A stretch of DNA of 64,000 bases from Chryseobacterium sp. G0201 (GTDB lineage: Bacteria > Bacteroidota > Bacteroidia > Flavobacteriales > Weeksellaceae). Shown piece by piece: positions 17,971 through 27,154 of the stretch. The notes beneath the pieces were generated by a model, which saw nothing but the letters and a program-made list of their open reading frames with translations, was not told the origin of the DNA and ran no database searches. Within the stretch, counting starts at the first letter, position 1. Each line of letters starts with the position of its first letter. Made by a program: the position numbers and the translations under genes. Where the stretch lies: assembly GCF_003815655.1 (NCBI RefSeq), contig NZ_CP033917.1, positions 806,001-870,000 on the forward strand, read 5' to 3'.

Positions 17971-19130
17971 GATAATTTAATTTTTAAAACGGTCTGATAT
18001 TCTTCATTCTCTCCTTCTGCAGAAATAAAAGTAAATATACCTGAATAATTTTTTTCTAAGATACTCATTACTGCTTCATTCCCCAATCCGCCATTATCTT
18101 CGTTATTCACAAGGATTTTCTTTTTAGCAATGCTATTTATAATTTCAAAAAATATCTCCTGATTTTCTATTTTGTATTGGACTTTTATAAAACTGTCAGA
18201 TTCTATTCCGATAGCCGAATGCTTAAGTGCATTTTCAAATAAAGTAAGAAAAATTGAGGGCGGAATTTCAATTAATTCCAATGTTTCTTCGTCCTGAATA
18301 TCAAAAGAAATATCCAGCAGGTTGTTGTATTTTAACTGATATAGTCCGGCAAGCGATTGAATGGACGAAAACTCCTGAGCAATATTTATCTTTTCCTTAC
18401 TGGTATCATATATTACATATTGAAGCAGCTTGCTGAGTTGCAAGATAGATTCTGAGGTATTTTCTGAAGCATGAAAACTTTTTGAATAAATGTTATTCAG
18501 TGTATTCAGCAGAAAGTGAGGATTCAATTTAGATTTTAGCAAATCCAGATGTAACTGGTCTTTTTCTTCTCCTAATTCCTGAAAATCCTGTTCTATTAAA
18601 AATTTATCTTTCGTTATTCCTAAAAATGAGGCAACGAGAATCACAATTCCCTGTTCTGTATACACATTGTATAGAAATTTGGTATTGGAAAGTGTTTCAT
18701 TAAAATTCATTTTAAAAACTGCCGGCTCCAATAAAATTCTGAAAAGACTAGATACCAAAAAACAGATCAAAGCATACAAAATAAACTGCGGATATTTATT
18801 GGATAAATAAAATTGCGGAACAAGATAATAGTACACCAAATAATACAATCCAATATTGAAAAGAATTACAAATAATACACACCAAATTAATTCCGGAGCA
18901 TCAAGAAAGTAGTTTTCGGTGAAAAAAGTGATCAAAATGAAAACGAAAAAGAAGAAAACATGCTGAAACTTCAATAAAAAGCCCCAACGGTATTTCATCA
19001 GCATTTTTAGAATCTTATTATTAAATAAAACTCTAAAAACCAACAATATAACCACAATATTTACTAATAAAAACATCTGAAAAATAGAATTTTCGGTCTT
19101 CCAAATATAACATCTTTTTAACCTTATCAT
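17967..19130 (-). CDS. LytS-type sensor histidine kinase
   Basis: This 387-residue kinase has four to six N-terminal membrane helices (residues about 19-170) and a His_kinase domain of the LytS/YehU class, with phospho-acceptor His205 in NPHFLLNTLNNIY. The C-terminal HATPase has the N box NALKHSAIG and the glycine-rich GGLGNEAV. The start is uncertain: the ATG at 19130 is in the track of the frame, but a match to the -7 box (TATATTTG, 19102-19109 minus strand) lies within the first codons, and Met19 (19076) is an alternative. No extracytoplasmic sensor domain is visible; sensing is probably by the membrane part. Confidence 0.9.
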   Translation of the reverse strand: MIRLKRCYIWKTENSIFQMFLLVNIVVILLVFRVLFNNKILKMLMKYRWGFLLKFQHVFFFFVFILITFFTENYFLDAPELIWCVLFVILFNIGLYYLVYYYLVPQFYLSNKYPQFILYALICFLVSSLFRILLEPAVFKMNFNETLSNTKFLYNVYTEQGIVILVASFLGITKDKFLIEQDFQELGEEKDQLHLDLLKSKLNPHFLLNTLNNIYSKSFHASENTSESILQLSKLLQYVIYDTSKEKINIAQEFSSIQSLAGLYQLKYNNLLDISFDIQDEETLELIEIPPSIFLTLFENALKHSAIGIESDSFIKVQYKIENQEIFFEIINSIAKKKILVNNEDNGGLGNEAVMSILEKNYSGIFTFISAEGENEEYQTVLKIKLS

Positions 19131-19226
19131 GCAGTTTACTGATAAAATCGGTCATTGATTGAAAAATTAATCGGCGATTTCTCCTTCTGGATATATTTGA
19201 GAATACAGATATTAATTAAACATTAC

Positions 19227-19922
19227 ATGAAGATTAAATTAAAATTAATTATCATTTTACTGATAAGTTTCTGCACCTCAGCCGCCGCGCAAAGCCGTGA
19301 CAATTACAACATGTGGTTTCAGTATTTGATGTCTGCAAGATTAACAGACAAAAGTACATTAACAGCACTTTCCCAATACCGCTCTTTTGATCTGGCTTAT
19401 GATACAAGGCTTTTCCTGGTTTCAGCATATGTGGATTATGAAGTTGCCAATGATGTAAAACCCGCTGCAGGATTTATGTTCCTTGTTTTGGATTCTTATA
19501 AATCTGATAACAGTAAAAAGGAAAGATATGAAAAACGACCTTTTCAACAAGTCAGCTTAGGTGGTAATATAGGGAGAACCTCTATATCTCACCGTTTCCG
19601 TGTAGAAGAACGTTTCATCAGTAATCCGGACGAATTCATTGTAAGGCTTCGTTACCTGATTTCCCTGAGAATTCCATTTAACAAAGCCGGAGAAAAAGAA
19701 AAATTCTACGGAATTCTGAAAAATGAGATCAGAATGAATGTGGTGAAAGAAGATCCGTTCGACAGCAACCGTTTAACCGCAGGAATCGGAATAAAAACCG
19801 GAAAAAACTCAGCGATAGAAGTTGCGTTTATCAACCAACTCGAAACCGGATCTACCAGTAATTACGGATATATCGGATTTAGAAACAGCTTCGACTGGCG
19901 CAAAAAAGAAAAAAACAGATAA
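19227..19922 (+). CDS. DUF2490 outer-membrane-type protein
   Basis: The protein has 231 residues from the ATG at 19227, chosen because it starts a good signal peptide (to AAAQ, about residue 22); an in-frame TTG at 19155 would only add an unlikely N-terminal extension. The mature part is a run of amphipathic strands (NMWFQYLMSARL.., HRFRVEERF, LRYLISLRIPF) ending in SFDWRKKEKNR, as in DUF2490 proteins, which are predicted outer-membrane beta barrels. The citrate-type transporter gene begins 18 bp later. The likely role is an outer-membrane pore or scaffold for the uptake system; this is inference. Confidence 0.82.
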   Translation: MKIKLKLIIILLISFCTSAAAQSRDNYNMWFQYLMSARLTDKSTLTALSQYRSFDLAYDTRLFLVSAYVDYEVANDVKPAAGFMFLVLDSYKSDNSKKERYEKRPFQQVSLGGNIGRTSISHRFRVEERFISNPDEFIVRLRYLISLRIPFNKAGEKEKFYGILKNEIRMNVVKEDPFDSNRLTAGIGIKTGKNSAIEVAFINQLETGSTSNYGYIGFRNSFDWRKKEKNR

Positions 19923-19940
19923 CCCAAAATACATTTAGTT

Positions 19941-21227
19941 ATGCTTACATTCCTTGGATTTTTAATGATCATCATCTTTATGGTGCTCATTATGAACAAA
20001 AAAATGACCCCGCTTACAGCTTTGGTTATCGTCCCTGTAGTCATCGCTCTTTTTGCAGGCTTCGGTCCTGAACTCGGAGATATGATGAAAAATGGAGTTA
20101 AAGAAATAGCTCTTACCGGAGTGATGTTAATTTTTGCTATTCTTTACTTCAGTTTAATGATTGACACAGGATTATTTGAGCCTTTAGTCAATATTATTCT
20201 GAAAACTGTGGGTGACAACCCCATCAAAACAACCATTGGAACAGCTGTTCTTACCGCGTTGGTATCATTGGATGGTGATGGTTCTTCTACTTATTTAATT
20301 GTGGTTGCCGCAATGCTTCCTCTTTATAAAAAACAAGGTATGAATCCGTTGGTTCTTACCTGTATCATTATGCTTGCAGGGCAGATTATGAATATTCTTC
20401 CATGGGGAGGTCCTACGGCAAGGGTAATGAGCTCTCTGAAGCTTGGGCATACAGAAATATTTGTTCCCATGATCCCTATTATGGCTATAGGTATCGCTTG
20501 GGTGATATTTGTTGCTTATATTTTAGGCAGGAGAGAGAAAATAAGAATTGCCAAACATGGAAAATATACCAACTATAACACGAATGATATTATCGGCGAA
20601 GTAGATCTTAAGCTTCGACGTCCAAAACTAATACTTATCAATCTTGCTCTTACGATTACCCTTTTGGTAGTCATGATTCTTGATCTTGTTCCTTTAGGTA
20701 TTGCTTTTATGATTGCTTTCTGTATTGCTTCAATTATTAATTATCCAAAATTAAAAGATCAGCAAAAAATTATTTCCAAACATGCAGGTAATGCTTTATC
20801 AGTCGCAGGAATGATCTTCGGAGCAGGAATTTTCACAGGAATTCTAAATGGCTCAGGCATTATGCAGGCGATGGGAAACAGTATGATAGAAATAGTACCC
20901 AAAAGCTGGGGCGGTTACATGAATATCGTTACAGCTGTTTTCAGTATTCCGTTTACTTTTTTCTTATCTAATGATGCTTATTATTTTGGAATATTACCCA
21001 TCATTGTAGCTACCGGACATCAGTTGGGGATTTCTCCCGAGATATTGGGAAGAGCAAGTCTTATTGGCCAGGGTTCACATCTTTTGAGCCCGTTAGTTCC
21101 TTCCACTTATTTACTGGTTTCTCTTGCAGGCGTAGAATTTTCAGATCATTTAAAATATACTTTAAAATGGGCTCTCGGATCTTCTGTTGTAATGTTATTG
21201 GCTGCGCTGATTCTTGGGATTATTTAA
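19941..21227 (+). CDS. Citrate-Mg2+:H+ symporter family (CitMHS) transporter
   Basis: This 428-residue protein has about 11-12 membrane helices. The family signatures are LVSLDGDGSSTYLIVVAAML, IMNILPWGGPTARV and, in the second half, GSHLLSPLVPSTYLLV, which mark the CitMHS branch of the ion-transporter superfamily that takes up metal-citrate complexes. It lies 18 bp downstream of the DUF2490 gene and 70 bp upstream of a dicarboxylate symporter, opposite a LytS/LytTR pair, so the inferred role is inducible uptake of citrate or a related carboxylate. Confidence 0.88.
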   Translation: MLTFLGFLMIIIFMVLIMNKKMTPLTALVIVPVVIALFAGFGPELGDMMKNGVKEIALTGVMLIFAILYFSLMIDTGLFEPLVNIILKTVGDNPIKTTIGTAVLTALVSLDGDGSSTYLIVVAAMLPLYKKQGMNPLVLTCIIMLAGQIMNILPWGGPTARVMSSLKLGHTEIFVPMIPIMAIGIAWVIFVAYILGRREKIRIAKHGKYTNYNTNDIIGEVDLKLRRPKLILINLALTITLLVVMILDLVPLGIAFMIAFCIASIINYPKLKDQQKIISKHAGNALSVAGMIFGAGIFTGILNGSGIMQAMGNSMIEIVPKSWGGYMNIVTAVFSIPFTFFLSNDAYYFGILPIIVATGHQLGISPEILGRASLIGQGSHLLSPLVPSTYLLVSLAGVEFSDHLKYTLKWALGSSVVMLLAALILGII

Positions 21228-21268
21228 TGTTAATTAAAAACACCTTTATTCAGGTAAGAATATAATTA

Positions 21269-21276
21269 TATTTTTG
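21269..21276 (+). promoter_or_regulatory. Candidate -7 box of the dicarboxylate symporter gene
   Basis: TATTTTTG matches TAnnTTTG, with TTA (21246-21248) 20 bp upstream at the -33 position (one mismatch). It lies 21 bp before the ATG, so the symporter may have its own promoter in addition to read-through. Confidence 0.4.
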
Positions 21277-21297
21277 TAGAGACAAATAGTTTTTGAA

Positions 21298-22503
21298 ATG
21301 AACCTTTTCCATACAAAAAAGACATTTACAGGCAAATACTTAAGGAATCTTACCCTTTATGTATTTGCCGCCATTATCGGTGGAGTGCTTATGGGATATT
21401 ACTTTCCTGCGATAAGCATTAAACTTGGCGTGGTAAGTCAGTATTTTTTTATGGTGTTAGAAACACTCATTCTGCCGATTATTTTCATGGCTATTATTTA
21501 TGGAATCTGTCATTTAGCGGAAATTAAAAATGCAGACAGACTTATCTGGCAAACCGGACTCTATTTTATTTTGACAACTTCTTTAGCCATTATATTAGGG
21601 TTTATTTTTGGTTTCGCCGTACAACCGGGAGCCAATACTGGCATTGATAGCAGTAAAATAAATACCTTTCTTCCCAAAACGTTTGCAATTAATGATAATT
21701 CTATCACTTCTGTTCTTTATCTTAACCGACATGCCATTTTTCTTATTGTATCGATCATTATCGGTGTCTCCATAAACCTGTCTAAAGGAAGAGAACGTTT
21801 TATAAAAATATTGGATTATGGATTGGGAGTTTTCTACACCGTCATTAAATATCTATATATCATACTTCCGTTTATTATTTTCTGTAATATCGCTTTTGGG
21901 ATTGCAATGTATGGCATCAATACCCTTTTACCACTCAGCAAAGTAGTGGCCACCGTATATCTTGCGGATATTGTTTTTATTTTCGGAGTGTTGGGGTTTG
22001 TTTCATATCTATTTAAATTTAATCTTTGGAAATTTCTTCTCAATATCAAGGAAGAAATTATTTTGGTCATTACAACCTCTTCTTCAAAAACAGCCTTTCC
22101 CATCATTTTTGAAAAAATGGAAAGCGAAGGATATAGTAGAAAAATTTTAAGATTTATTATTCCGTTGGGATATAATTTTAATCTAGCCGGGGCTTGCATT
22201 TATCTTTCTGTAGCCTGTTGTTTCCTTATACAGTTTTATAATATTTCTTTAAGTATTAATGATTACATTTGGCTTTTCATCATTATTTCCATTACCTCAA
22301 AAACGGCTTCGGGAGTTCCCGGATCAGGATTTCTGGCACTTATTTTCACACTAAACAGATTCGGAAAAATCCCTTTGACTGATATCGCCCTGCTCTACAG
22401 CGTAGACCGCTTTATGAATGAAGCCAGATCTGTTACCAATTTTATTGGCATTGCGGTTTCCGGTGCGGTAATCTCGAAGCTCAATCAACATCAAAAAAAC
22501 TAA
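21298..22503 (+). CDS. Dicarboxylate/amino acid:cation symporter (DAACS) family
   Basis: This 401-residue protein is a GltP/DctA-like symporter with eight membrane helices and two re-entrant loops. Visible marks are the N-terminal GVLMGYYFP, the serine-rich re-entrant loop TTSSSKTAFPI, LGYNFNLAGACIYLS (equivalent of the NMDGT region) and a second loop TSKTASGVPGSGFLALI. Such proteins import succinate, malate, fumarate, aspartate or glutamate with Na+ or H+. The NMDG motif differs from classical GltP, so substrate preference is open. It follows a citrate-type transporter. Confidence 0.9.
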   Translation: MNLFHTKKTFTGKYLRNLTLYVFAAIIGGVLMGYYFPAISIKLGVVSQYFFMVLETLILPIIFMAIIYGICHLAEIKNADRLIWQTGLYFILTTSLAIILGFIFGFAVQPGANTGIDSSKINTFLPKTFAINDNSITSVLYLNRHAIFLIVSIIIGVSINLSKGRERFIKILDYGLGVFYTVIKYLYIILPFIIFCNIAFGIAMYGINTLLPLSKVVATVYLADIVFIFGVLGFVSYLFKFNLWKFLLNIKEEIILVITTSSSKTAFPIIFEKMESEGYSRKILRFIIPLGYNFNLAGACIYLSVACCFLIQFYNISLSINDYIWLFIIISITSKTASGVPGSGFLALIFTLNRFGKIPLTDIALLYSVDRFMNEARSVTNFIGIAVSGAVISKLNQHQKN

Positions 22504-22802
22504 GAGAAAATCTATAAATTTCCTGAAGCATGTCAGCTTAAAATAGAAATCAAACTTACTATTCTACAAATTTCAAGTCCCCATAATGGTCAACATAATC
22601 AAAGTTGATTCACCTGAACTACGCCTCACACTATATTGATATTTTGCCATCAGACGATTCTTACAATTTTCAAAAAAAGGACCGAAATTTTTCTGCCAAA
22701 ATTTCACATCTTCCCACAAAAGTCTGCCAAAACTCTCCATTCCGTCGCTTGGCACGTATTTAGAGAATTACAACACAGAAATAATTAAAAATTAAACATA
22801 TT
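22504..22802 (+). promoter_or_regulatory. groES upstream region with a -24/-12-like element and direct repeats
   Basis: This 299-bp gap before groES has no convincing gene. TTGGCACG at 22749-22756 resembles the -24 half of a sigma-54 promoter (TTGGCACG), but the -12 half (TTTAGAG) is poor. Just upstream, CTGCCAAAA occurs twice (22693-22701 and 22724-22732), 31 bp apart, as an activator or repressor site might. No CIRCE element (TTAGCACTC-N9-GAGTGCTAA) was found, so heat-shock control by HrcA is not supported here. Confidence 0.4.
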
Positions 22803-23081
22803 ATGTCAGTAAACTTTAAACCATTAGCAGACAGAGTTTTGATCGAACCGATCGCTGCAGAAACTAAAACAGCTTCAGGTATTATTATTCCAGACACAGC
22901 TAAAGAAAAACCACAAGAAGGTACAGTAGTAGCAGTAGGTCCTGGTAAAGTAGACGAGCCTACAACTGTAAAAGTAGGTGACAAAGTTCTTTATGGAAAA
23001 TATTCAGGTTCTGAATTAAAATTAGACGGAAAAGATTACTTAATCGTAAAAGAAGGAGATCTTTTAGGAGTAATTGGGTAA
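22803..23081 (+). CDS. groES: Co-chaperonin GroES
   Basis: GroES caps the GroEL ring and closes the folding chamber. This 92-residue protein has the whole family layout: [14 protein letters not shown] at the N-terminus, the mobile-loop region around [11 protein letters not shown] (residues 21-31), the roof/base region [10 protein letters not shown].. and the end [10 protein letters not shown]. It is the first gene of a groESL operon in which a four-helix-bundle gene has been inserted before groEL (23135-23491). Confidence 0.97.
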   Translation: MSVNFKPLADRVLIEPIAAETKTASGIIIPDTAKEKPQEGTVVAVGPGKVDEPTTVKVGDKVLYGKYSGSELKLDGKDYLIVKEGDLLGVIG

Positions 23082-23091
23082 GATGCTTCTT

Positions 23092-23115
23092 GCTATTGGC
23101 TTTTGGCTAATGGCG
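23092..23115. repeat. Inverted-repeat flank of the four-helix-bundle gene (left)
   Basis: The segment has GGCTTTTGGC and GCTAATGGCG units. Read on the other strand it gives GCCAAAAGCC-type units, the same as in the right flank at 23516-23555. The two flanks enclose the inserted gene. Confidence 0.45.
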
Positions 23116-23134
23116 TGACTGCATATAAATTAGC

Positions 23135-23491
23135 ATGAGAGATTTTAAAAAATTTGAAGTTTGGCAAATAAGCCATCAATTGACTTTAAAAATTTATACA
23201 TCAACCAAAAGCTTTCCTAAAGAAGAAATTTTTGGATTGACCTCTCAAATCAGAAGATCATTTGCTTCAATTGGATATAATATTTCAGAAGGAAGCGGTC
23301 GAAATTCAGATAAAGAATTTGCTAATTTTATCAACATTGCATTAGGATCGTCAAATGAAGCCGAAAACCAATTAATTCTTGCTAAAGATTTAGGTTACAT
23401 TAATGAAATGGAATATCAAAAACTTTTAGAAGAATTAACAATACTAAAAAAGAAGCTTGTTGCCTTATGGAATAAGCTAAAACTAAATTAA
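23135..23491 (+). CDS. Four-helix-bundle protein (23S rRNA intervening-sequence/S23 family)
   Basis: This 118-residue protein is all helical: MRDFKKFEVWQISHQLTLKI, then FGLTSQIRRSFASIGYNISEGSGR, ANFINIALGSSNEAENQL and a C-terminal long helix. This is the four-helix-bundle family named for genes in 23S rRNA intervening sequences; related proteins include Avd, a partner of diversity-generating reverse transcriptases. No reverse transcriptase or variable repeat is near here. The gene sits between groES and groEL, 53 bp after one and 70 bp before the other, with short inverted repeats on both sides, as if inserted. Function in this setting is unknown. Confidence 0.85.
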   Translation: MRDFKKFEVWQISHQLTLKIYTSTKSFPKEEIFGLTSQIRRSFASIGYNISEGSGRNSDKEFANFINIALGSSNEAENQLILAKDLGYINEMEYQKLLEELTILKKKLVALWNKLKLN

Positions 23492-23515
23492 AAAATTAAA
23501 AATAAACTTGCGAAT

Positions 23516-23555
23516 TGCTAAAGCCAAAAGCTAAAAGCAAATCGCCAAAAGCTAA
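23516..23555. repeat. Inverted-repeat flank of the four-helix-bundle gene (right)
   Basis: The segment consists of repeated GCCAAAAGCT/GCTAAAAGC units, the reverse complement of the left flank's GGCTTTTGGC units. It ends close to the groEL start at 23562 and displaces groEL from groES. Confidence 0.45.
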
Positions 23556-25187
<1,632 letters not shown>

Positions 25188-25215
25188 CAGCATGCCGCTG
25201 AGACGATATAAATTT

Positions 25216-25249
25216 AAAACCGTTCAGTTTTTTTCTGGGCGGTTTTTTT
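25216..25249 (+). terminator. groEL terminator
   Basis: AAACCGTTCAG pairs with CTGGGCGGTTT (two G-U pairs) around a 7-nt T loop, followed by a run of T. Confidence 0.8.
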
Positions 25250-25295
25250 GAAATTAGATTGTAAAGCAAAAAATATTTTTGATGATGTAATTTAA

Positions 25296-25303
25296 TATCT
25301 TTG
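25296..25303 (+). promoter_or_regulatory. Candidate -7 box of the DUF6624 gene
   Basis: TATCTTTG matches TAnnTTTG; a second match, TATTTTTG, is at 25274-25281. No TTG at the right distance was found. The predicted leader of about 105 nt contains a small hairpin (CGCTAT-GAT-ATAGCG, 25358-25372). Confidence 0.35.
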
Positions 25304-25412
25304 AAATAAATAAAGCAAAAAAACCTTCGTCAATCTACCTAATTTTGGGTGGATATGCGCTATGATATAGCGGGTATAAGTAAGTTATGTGTACTATAAA
25401 CCAAAAATCGAA

Positions 25413-26003
25413 ATGAAAATAAAGAAAATATTATTCAGCATATTAACCGCTCTTGTTTTAATAATATCAATATTTCTATATATGAATAGGGATAAATTTG
25501 CCTATGTAGGTTCGGTGGATATTATTGAAGTCGATTGTAGCAAAAAACGACAAATCCTCAGCGAAGTTTTAGAAAGTGACCAAAGGATTAGAAAATCAAA
25601 TGAACTCATCAAATACGCTAAAGAAGATCACAGGAATCAAGAATTAGTGATTAGCATTATTGAAAAGTGTGGTATGCCAACATTAAAGGAGGTGGGTCCA
25701 AGACAAATGGATGCAATCTGGTTGGGTCTGCAACATAGTACTAAAGAAATCAGAAAAAAGTATTTTCCACAAATAGAGAAAGCGGTAGAAAATGGAGACT
25801 TATCTAAACAGCAATATGCATTGATGAAAGATAAGATGTTAATGGACGAAGGAAAACCCCAAATATATGGTTCACAAATAGAAAATGGTAAATTGTATAA
25901 ATTAGAAAATCCTGAAACTTTGAACGAAAGAAGAAAAGAAATGGGACTGGAGCCAATAGAGGATTATTTAAAGTATTTTAACATTCAGTTCAATCCGAAT
26001 TAA
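25413..26003 (+). CDS. DUF6624 family membrane-anchored protein
   Basis: The protein has 196 residues from the ATG at 25413 (an upstream GTG at 25389 adds only eight unlikely residues). It starts with one membrane helix (IKKILFSILTALVLIISIFLY). The rest is soluble and charged. The C-terminal part, with QQYALMKDKMLMDEGKPQIYGS and NERRKEMGLEP, is the DUF6624 signature. Function of the family is unknown; it is often seen in accessory positions. It is the first gene of a region with repeats and resistance-type genes. No partner is apparent. Confidence 0.8.
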   Translation: MKIKKILFSILTALVLIISIFLYMNRDKFAYVGSVDIIEVDCSKKRQILSEVLESDQRIRKSNELIKYAKEDHRNQELVISIIEKCGMPTLKEVGPRQMDAIWLGLQHSTKEIRKKYFPQIEKAVENGDLSKQQYALMKDKMLMDEGKPQIYGSQIENGKLYKLENPETLNERRKEMGLEPIEDYLKYFNIQFNPN

Positions 26004-26011
26004 AATACTAC

Positions 26012-26039
26012 ACCCGCTCCGCAAAATCTCCCGACTTTG
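26012..26039 (+). repeat. Direct repeat, copy 1 (partner at 26428-26455)
   Basis: CCGCTCCGCAAAATCTCCCG here and CCGCTCCGCAAAGTTCCCCG at the partner site, each followed by ACTTT, share nearly all positions. The two copies bracket about 400 bp of non-coding sequence. Confidence 0.5.
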
Positions 26040-26126
26040 AGGAACAAAAATAAATAACTAATTTTCACCATTAAAAATCAAAGAAACCCACGCTGGTATG
26101 ATCGTCACGCTCGTTTCTACAAACAT

Positions 26127-26156
26127 AAAACCGCTTACATTCAAGCGGTTTTCTCT
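26127..26156 (+). terminator. Hairpin, likely terminator
   Basis: AAAACCGCTT and AAGCGGTTTT form a perfect 10-bp stem around ACATTC, followed by a T-rich stretch. It is about 125 bp after the DUF6624 stop, so it may end that transcript. Confidence 0.6.
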
Positions 26157-26181
26157 TTTCAGTATAATATGTAAATTAAAA

Positions 26182-26310
26182 AACCACCCTTTCAGGTTCA
26201 AATTCCATCCTTTTTGCTCGGAATTTCACATTATTTGCTTGGTTGCAGAATCTTTTAAGCTGGAAAACCACCCTTTTAGGTTTAATTTCAAGCCTTTTTG
26301 TATGGAATTC
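26182..26310 (+). repeat. Tandem-like degenerate 45-bp direct repeat (two copies)
   Basis: Copy 1 is 26182-26226 and copy 2 is 26266-26310. Both start AACCACCCTTT, contain CCTTTTTG and end GGAATT; about 36 of 45 positions agree. The segment has no credible ORF. It may be remains of an element or a dispersed non-coding repeat. Confidence 0.55.
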
Positions 26311-26427
26311 TAGCCTAACGGGTTCATCGTTGAATCATTTTGGCTTGTCAATAAGATTACCATACAGAAATATATATTTAAGAGCGGTTTTTCCATTCCA
26401 GAACAAATTCAACATCCTATATTTACC

Positions 26428-26455
26428 GCTCCGCAAAGTTCCCCGACTTTACGAT
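26428..26455 (+). repeat. Direct repeat, copy 2 (partner at 26012-26039)
   Basis: Matches the copy at 26012 through CCGCTCCGCAAA and CCCGACTTT with few changes. Together they could mark the ends of an inserted or duplicated non-coding segment. Confidence 0.5.
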
Positions 26456-26499
26456 ATCAAAAAATAATATTCATAAGCACAAGTTGAAATTTAATATAT

Positions 26500-26533
26500 A
26501 AACCGTTCCAATTTCCAGAACGGTTTTCTTTAT
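26500..26533 (+). terminator. Hairpin with T run upstream of the 26562 gene
   Basis: AAACCGTTC and GAACGGTTT form a 9-bp stem around CAATTTCCA, followed by TCTTTATTTTT. It lies 29 bp before the next ATG, so it either ends read-through from upstream or is an attenuator-like leader. Confidence 0.55.
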
Positions 26534-26561
26534 TTTTACATCTCAAAAAAGTAATAGAAAC

Positions 26562-27152
26562 ATGAAGAAAATAGAAACAAAAATCGATGAAGCATTCAGA
26601 AACACCTTTCTACTTCCGAGAGAAAAAGTAGTCACAGATTTTTTGGTTGATGTTTTAAATTCAAAATACAAATTTAGAGAAGATGATCTAAAAATTGAAG
26701 TGATCAGCTTATATTATTATGCTTCAAGTCCTTTAAGTTTTTTATTTGCTTTACCGAATTATGAATATTATTCTCCGGATAAAACGATTCAGATTGCAGA
26801 ACTGCATTTGAAGGAACATTCATTCGAAGATTACTCATATATCGATGTTCAGGAATTATGCAAAAAAGTTTTGAATGAAAATAATATTGATTATTCGGCC
26901 TATCTCGATGAAGATAATCAATTGGATTACGCCCATTATTGGGAAAATCAGTTCGGTTTGGAAAGTGATTTCTTAATGAACTGCTGGAAAAAGGCAAAAG
27001 AAAAAACTCAGTCTAAAATAATCGGATTTCTAGAATCTTCAGACGCAGGCGGTGGATTGTTTGATCTCGATAACGGCTATGAAGTTCCTTTTGATGTTGA
27101 CGTTGATGAATATTTGCAATCTCAAGGTTTCACTATTAAAAAAGAAATTTAA
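26562..27152 (+). CDS. Acidic cytoplasmic protein of unknown function, co-transcribed with arr
   Basis: This 196-residue protein has no signal peptide or membrane helix. It is rich in Asp, Glu and Tyr, with IEVISLYYYASSPLSFLFAL near the middle and an acidic C-terminus (YEVPFDVDVDEYLQSQGF). It does not match a family I can name; immunity proteins of toxin systems can look like this, but nothing proves it. The arr gene begins 2 bp after its stop, so translation is probably coupled. It is preceded by a hairpin and repeats. The gene is real by coding character and spacing; its function is unknown. Confidence 0.78.
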   Translation: MKKIETKIDEAFRNTFLLPREKVVTDFLVDVLNSKYKFREDDLKIEVISLYYYASSPLSFLFALPNYEYYSPDKTIQIAELHLKEHSFEDYSYIDVQELCKKVLNENNIDYSAYLDEDNQLDYAHYWENQFGLESDFLMNCWKKAKEKTQSKIIGFLESSDAGGGLFDLDNGYEVPFDVDVDEYLQSQGFTIKKEI

Positions 27153-27154
27153 AA

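Noticed and set aside
22573..22755. Minus-strand open frame of 60 codons before groES
   Set aside because: It covers the groES control region (repeats and -24-like element), has no homologue pattern I know and poor coding character.
22504..22802. CIRCE element for HrcA control of groESL
   Set aside because: No TTAGCACTC-N9-GAGTGCTAA inverted repeat was found.
23135..23491. Diversity-generating retroelement (Avd-like) reading of the four-helix-bundle gene
   Set aside because: No reverse transcriptase, template repeat or variable repeat is near.
26098..26467. Two overlapping plus-strand open frames in the gap before arr
   Set aside because: They are made of the 45-bp repeats and hairpins and resemble no protein.
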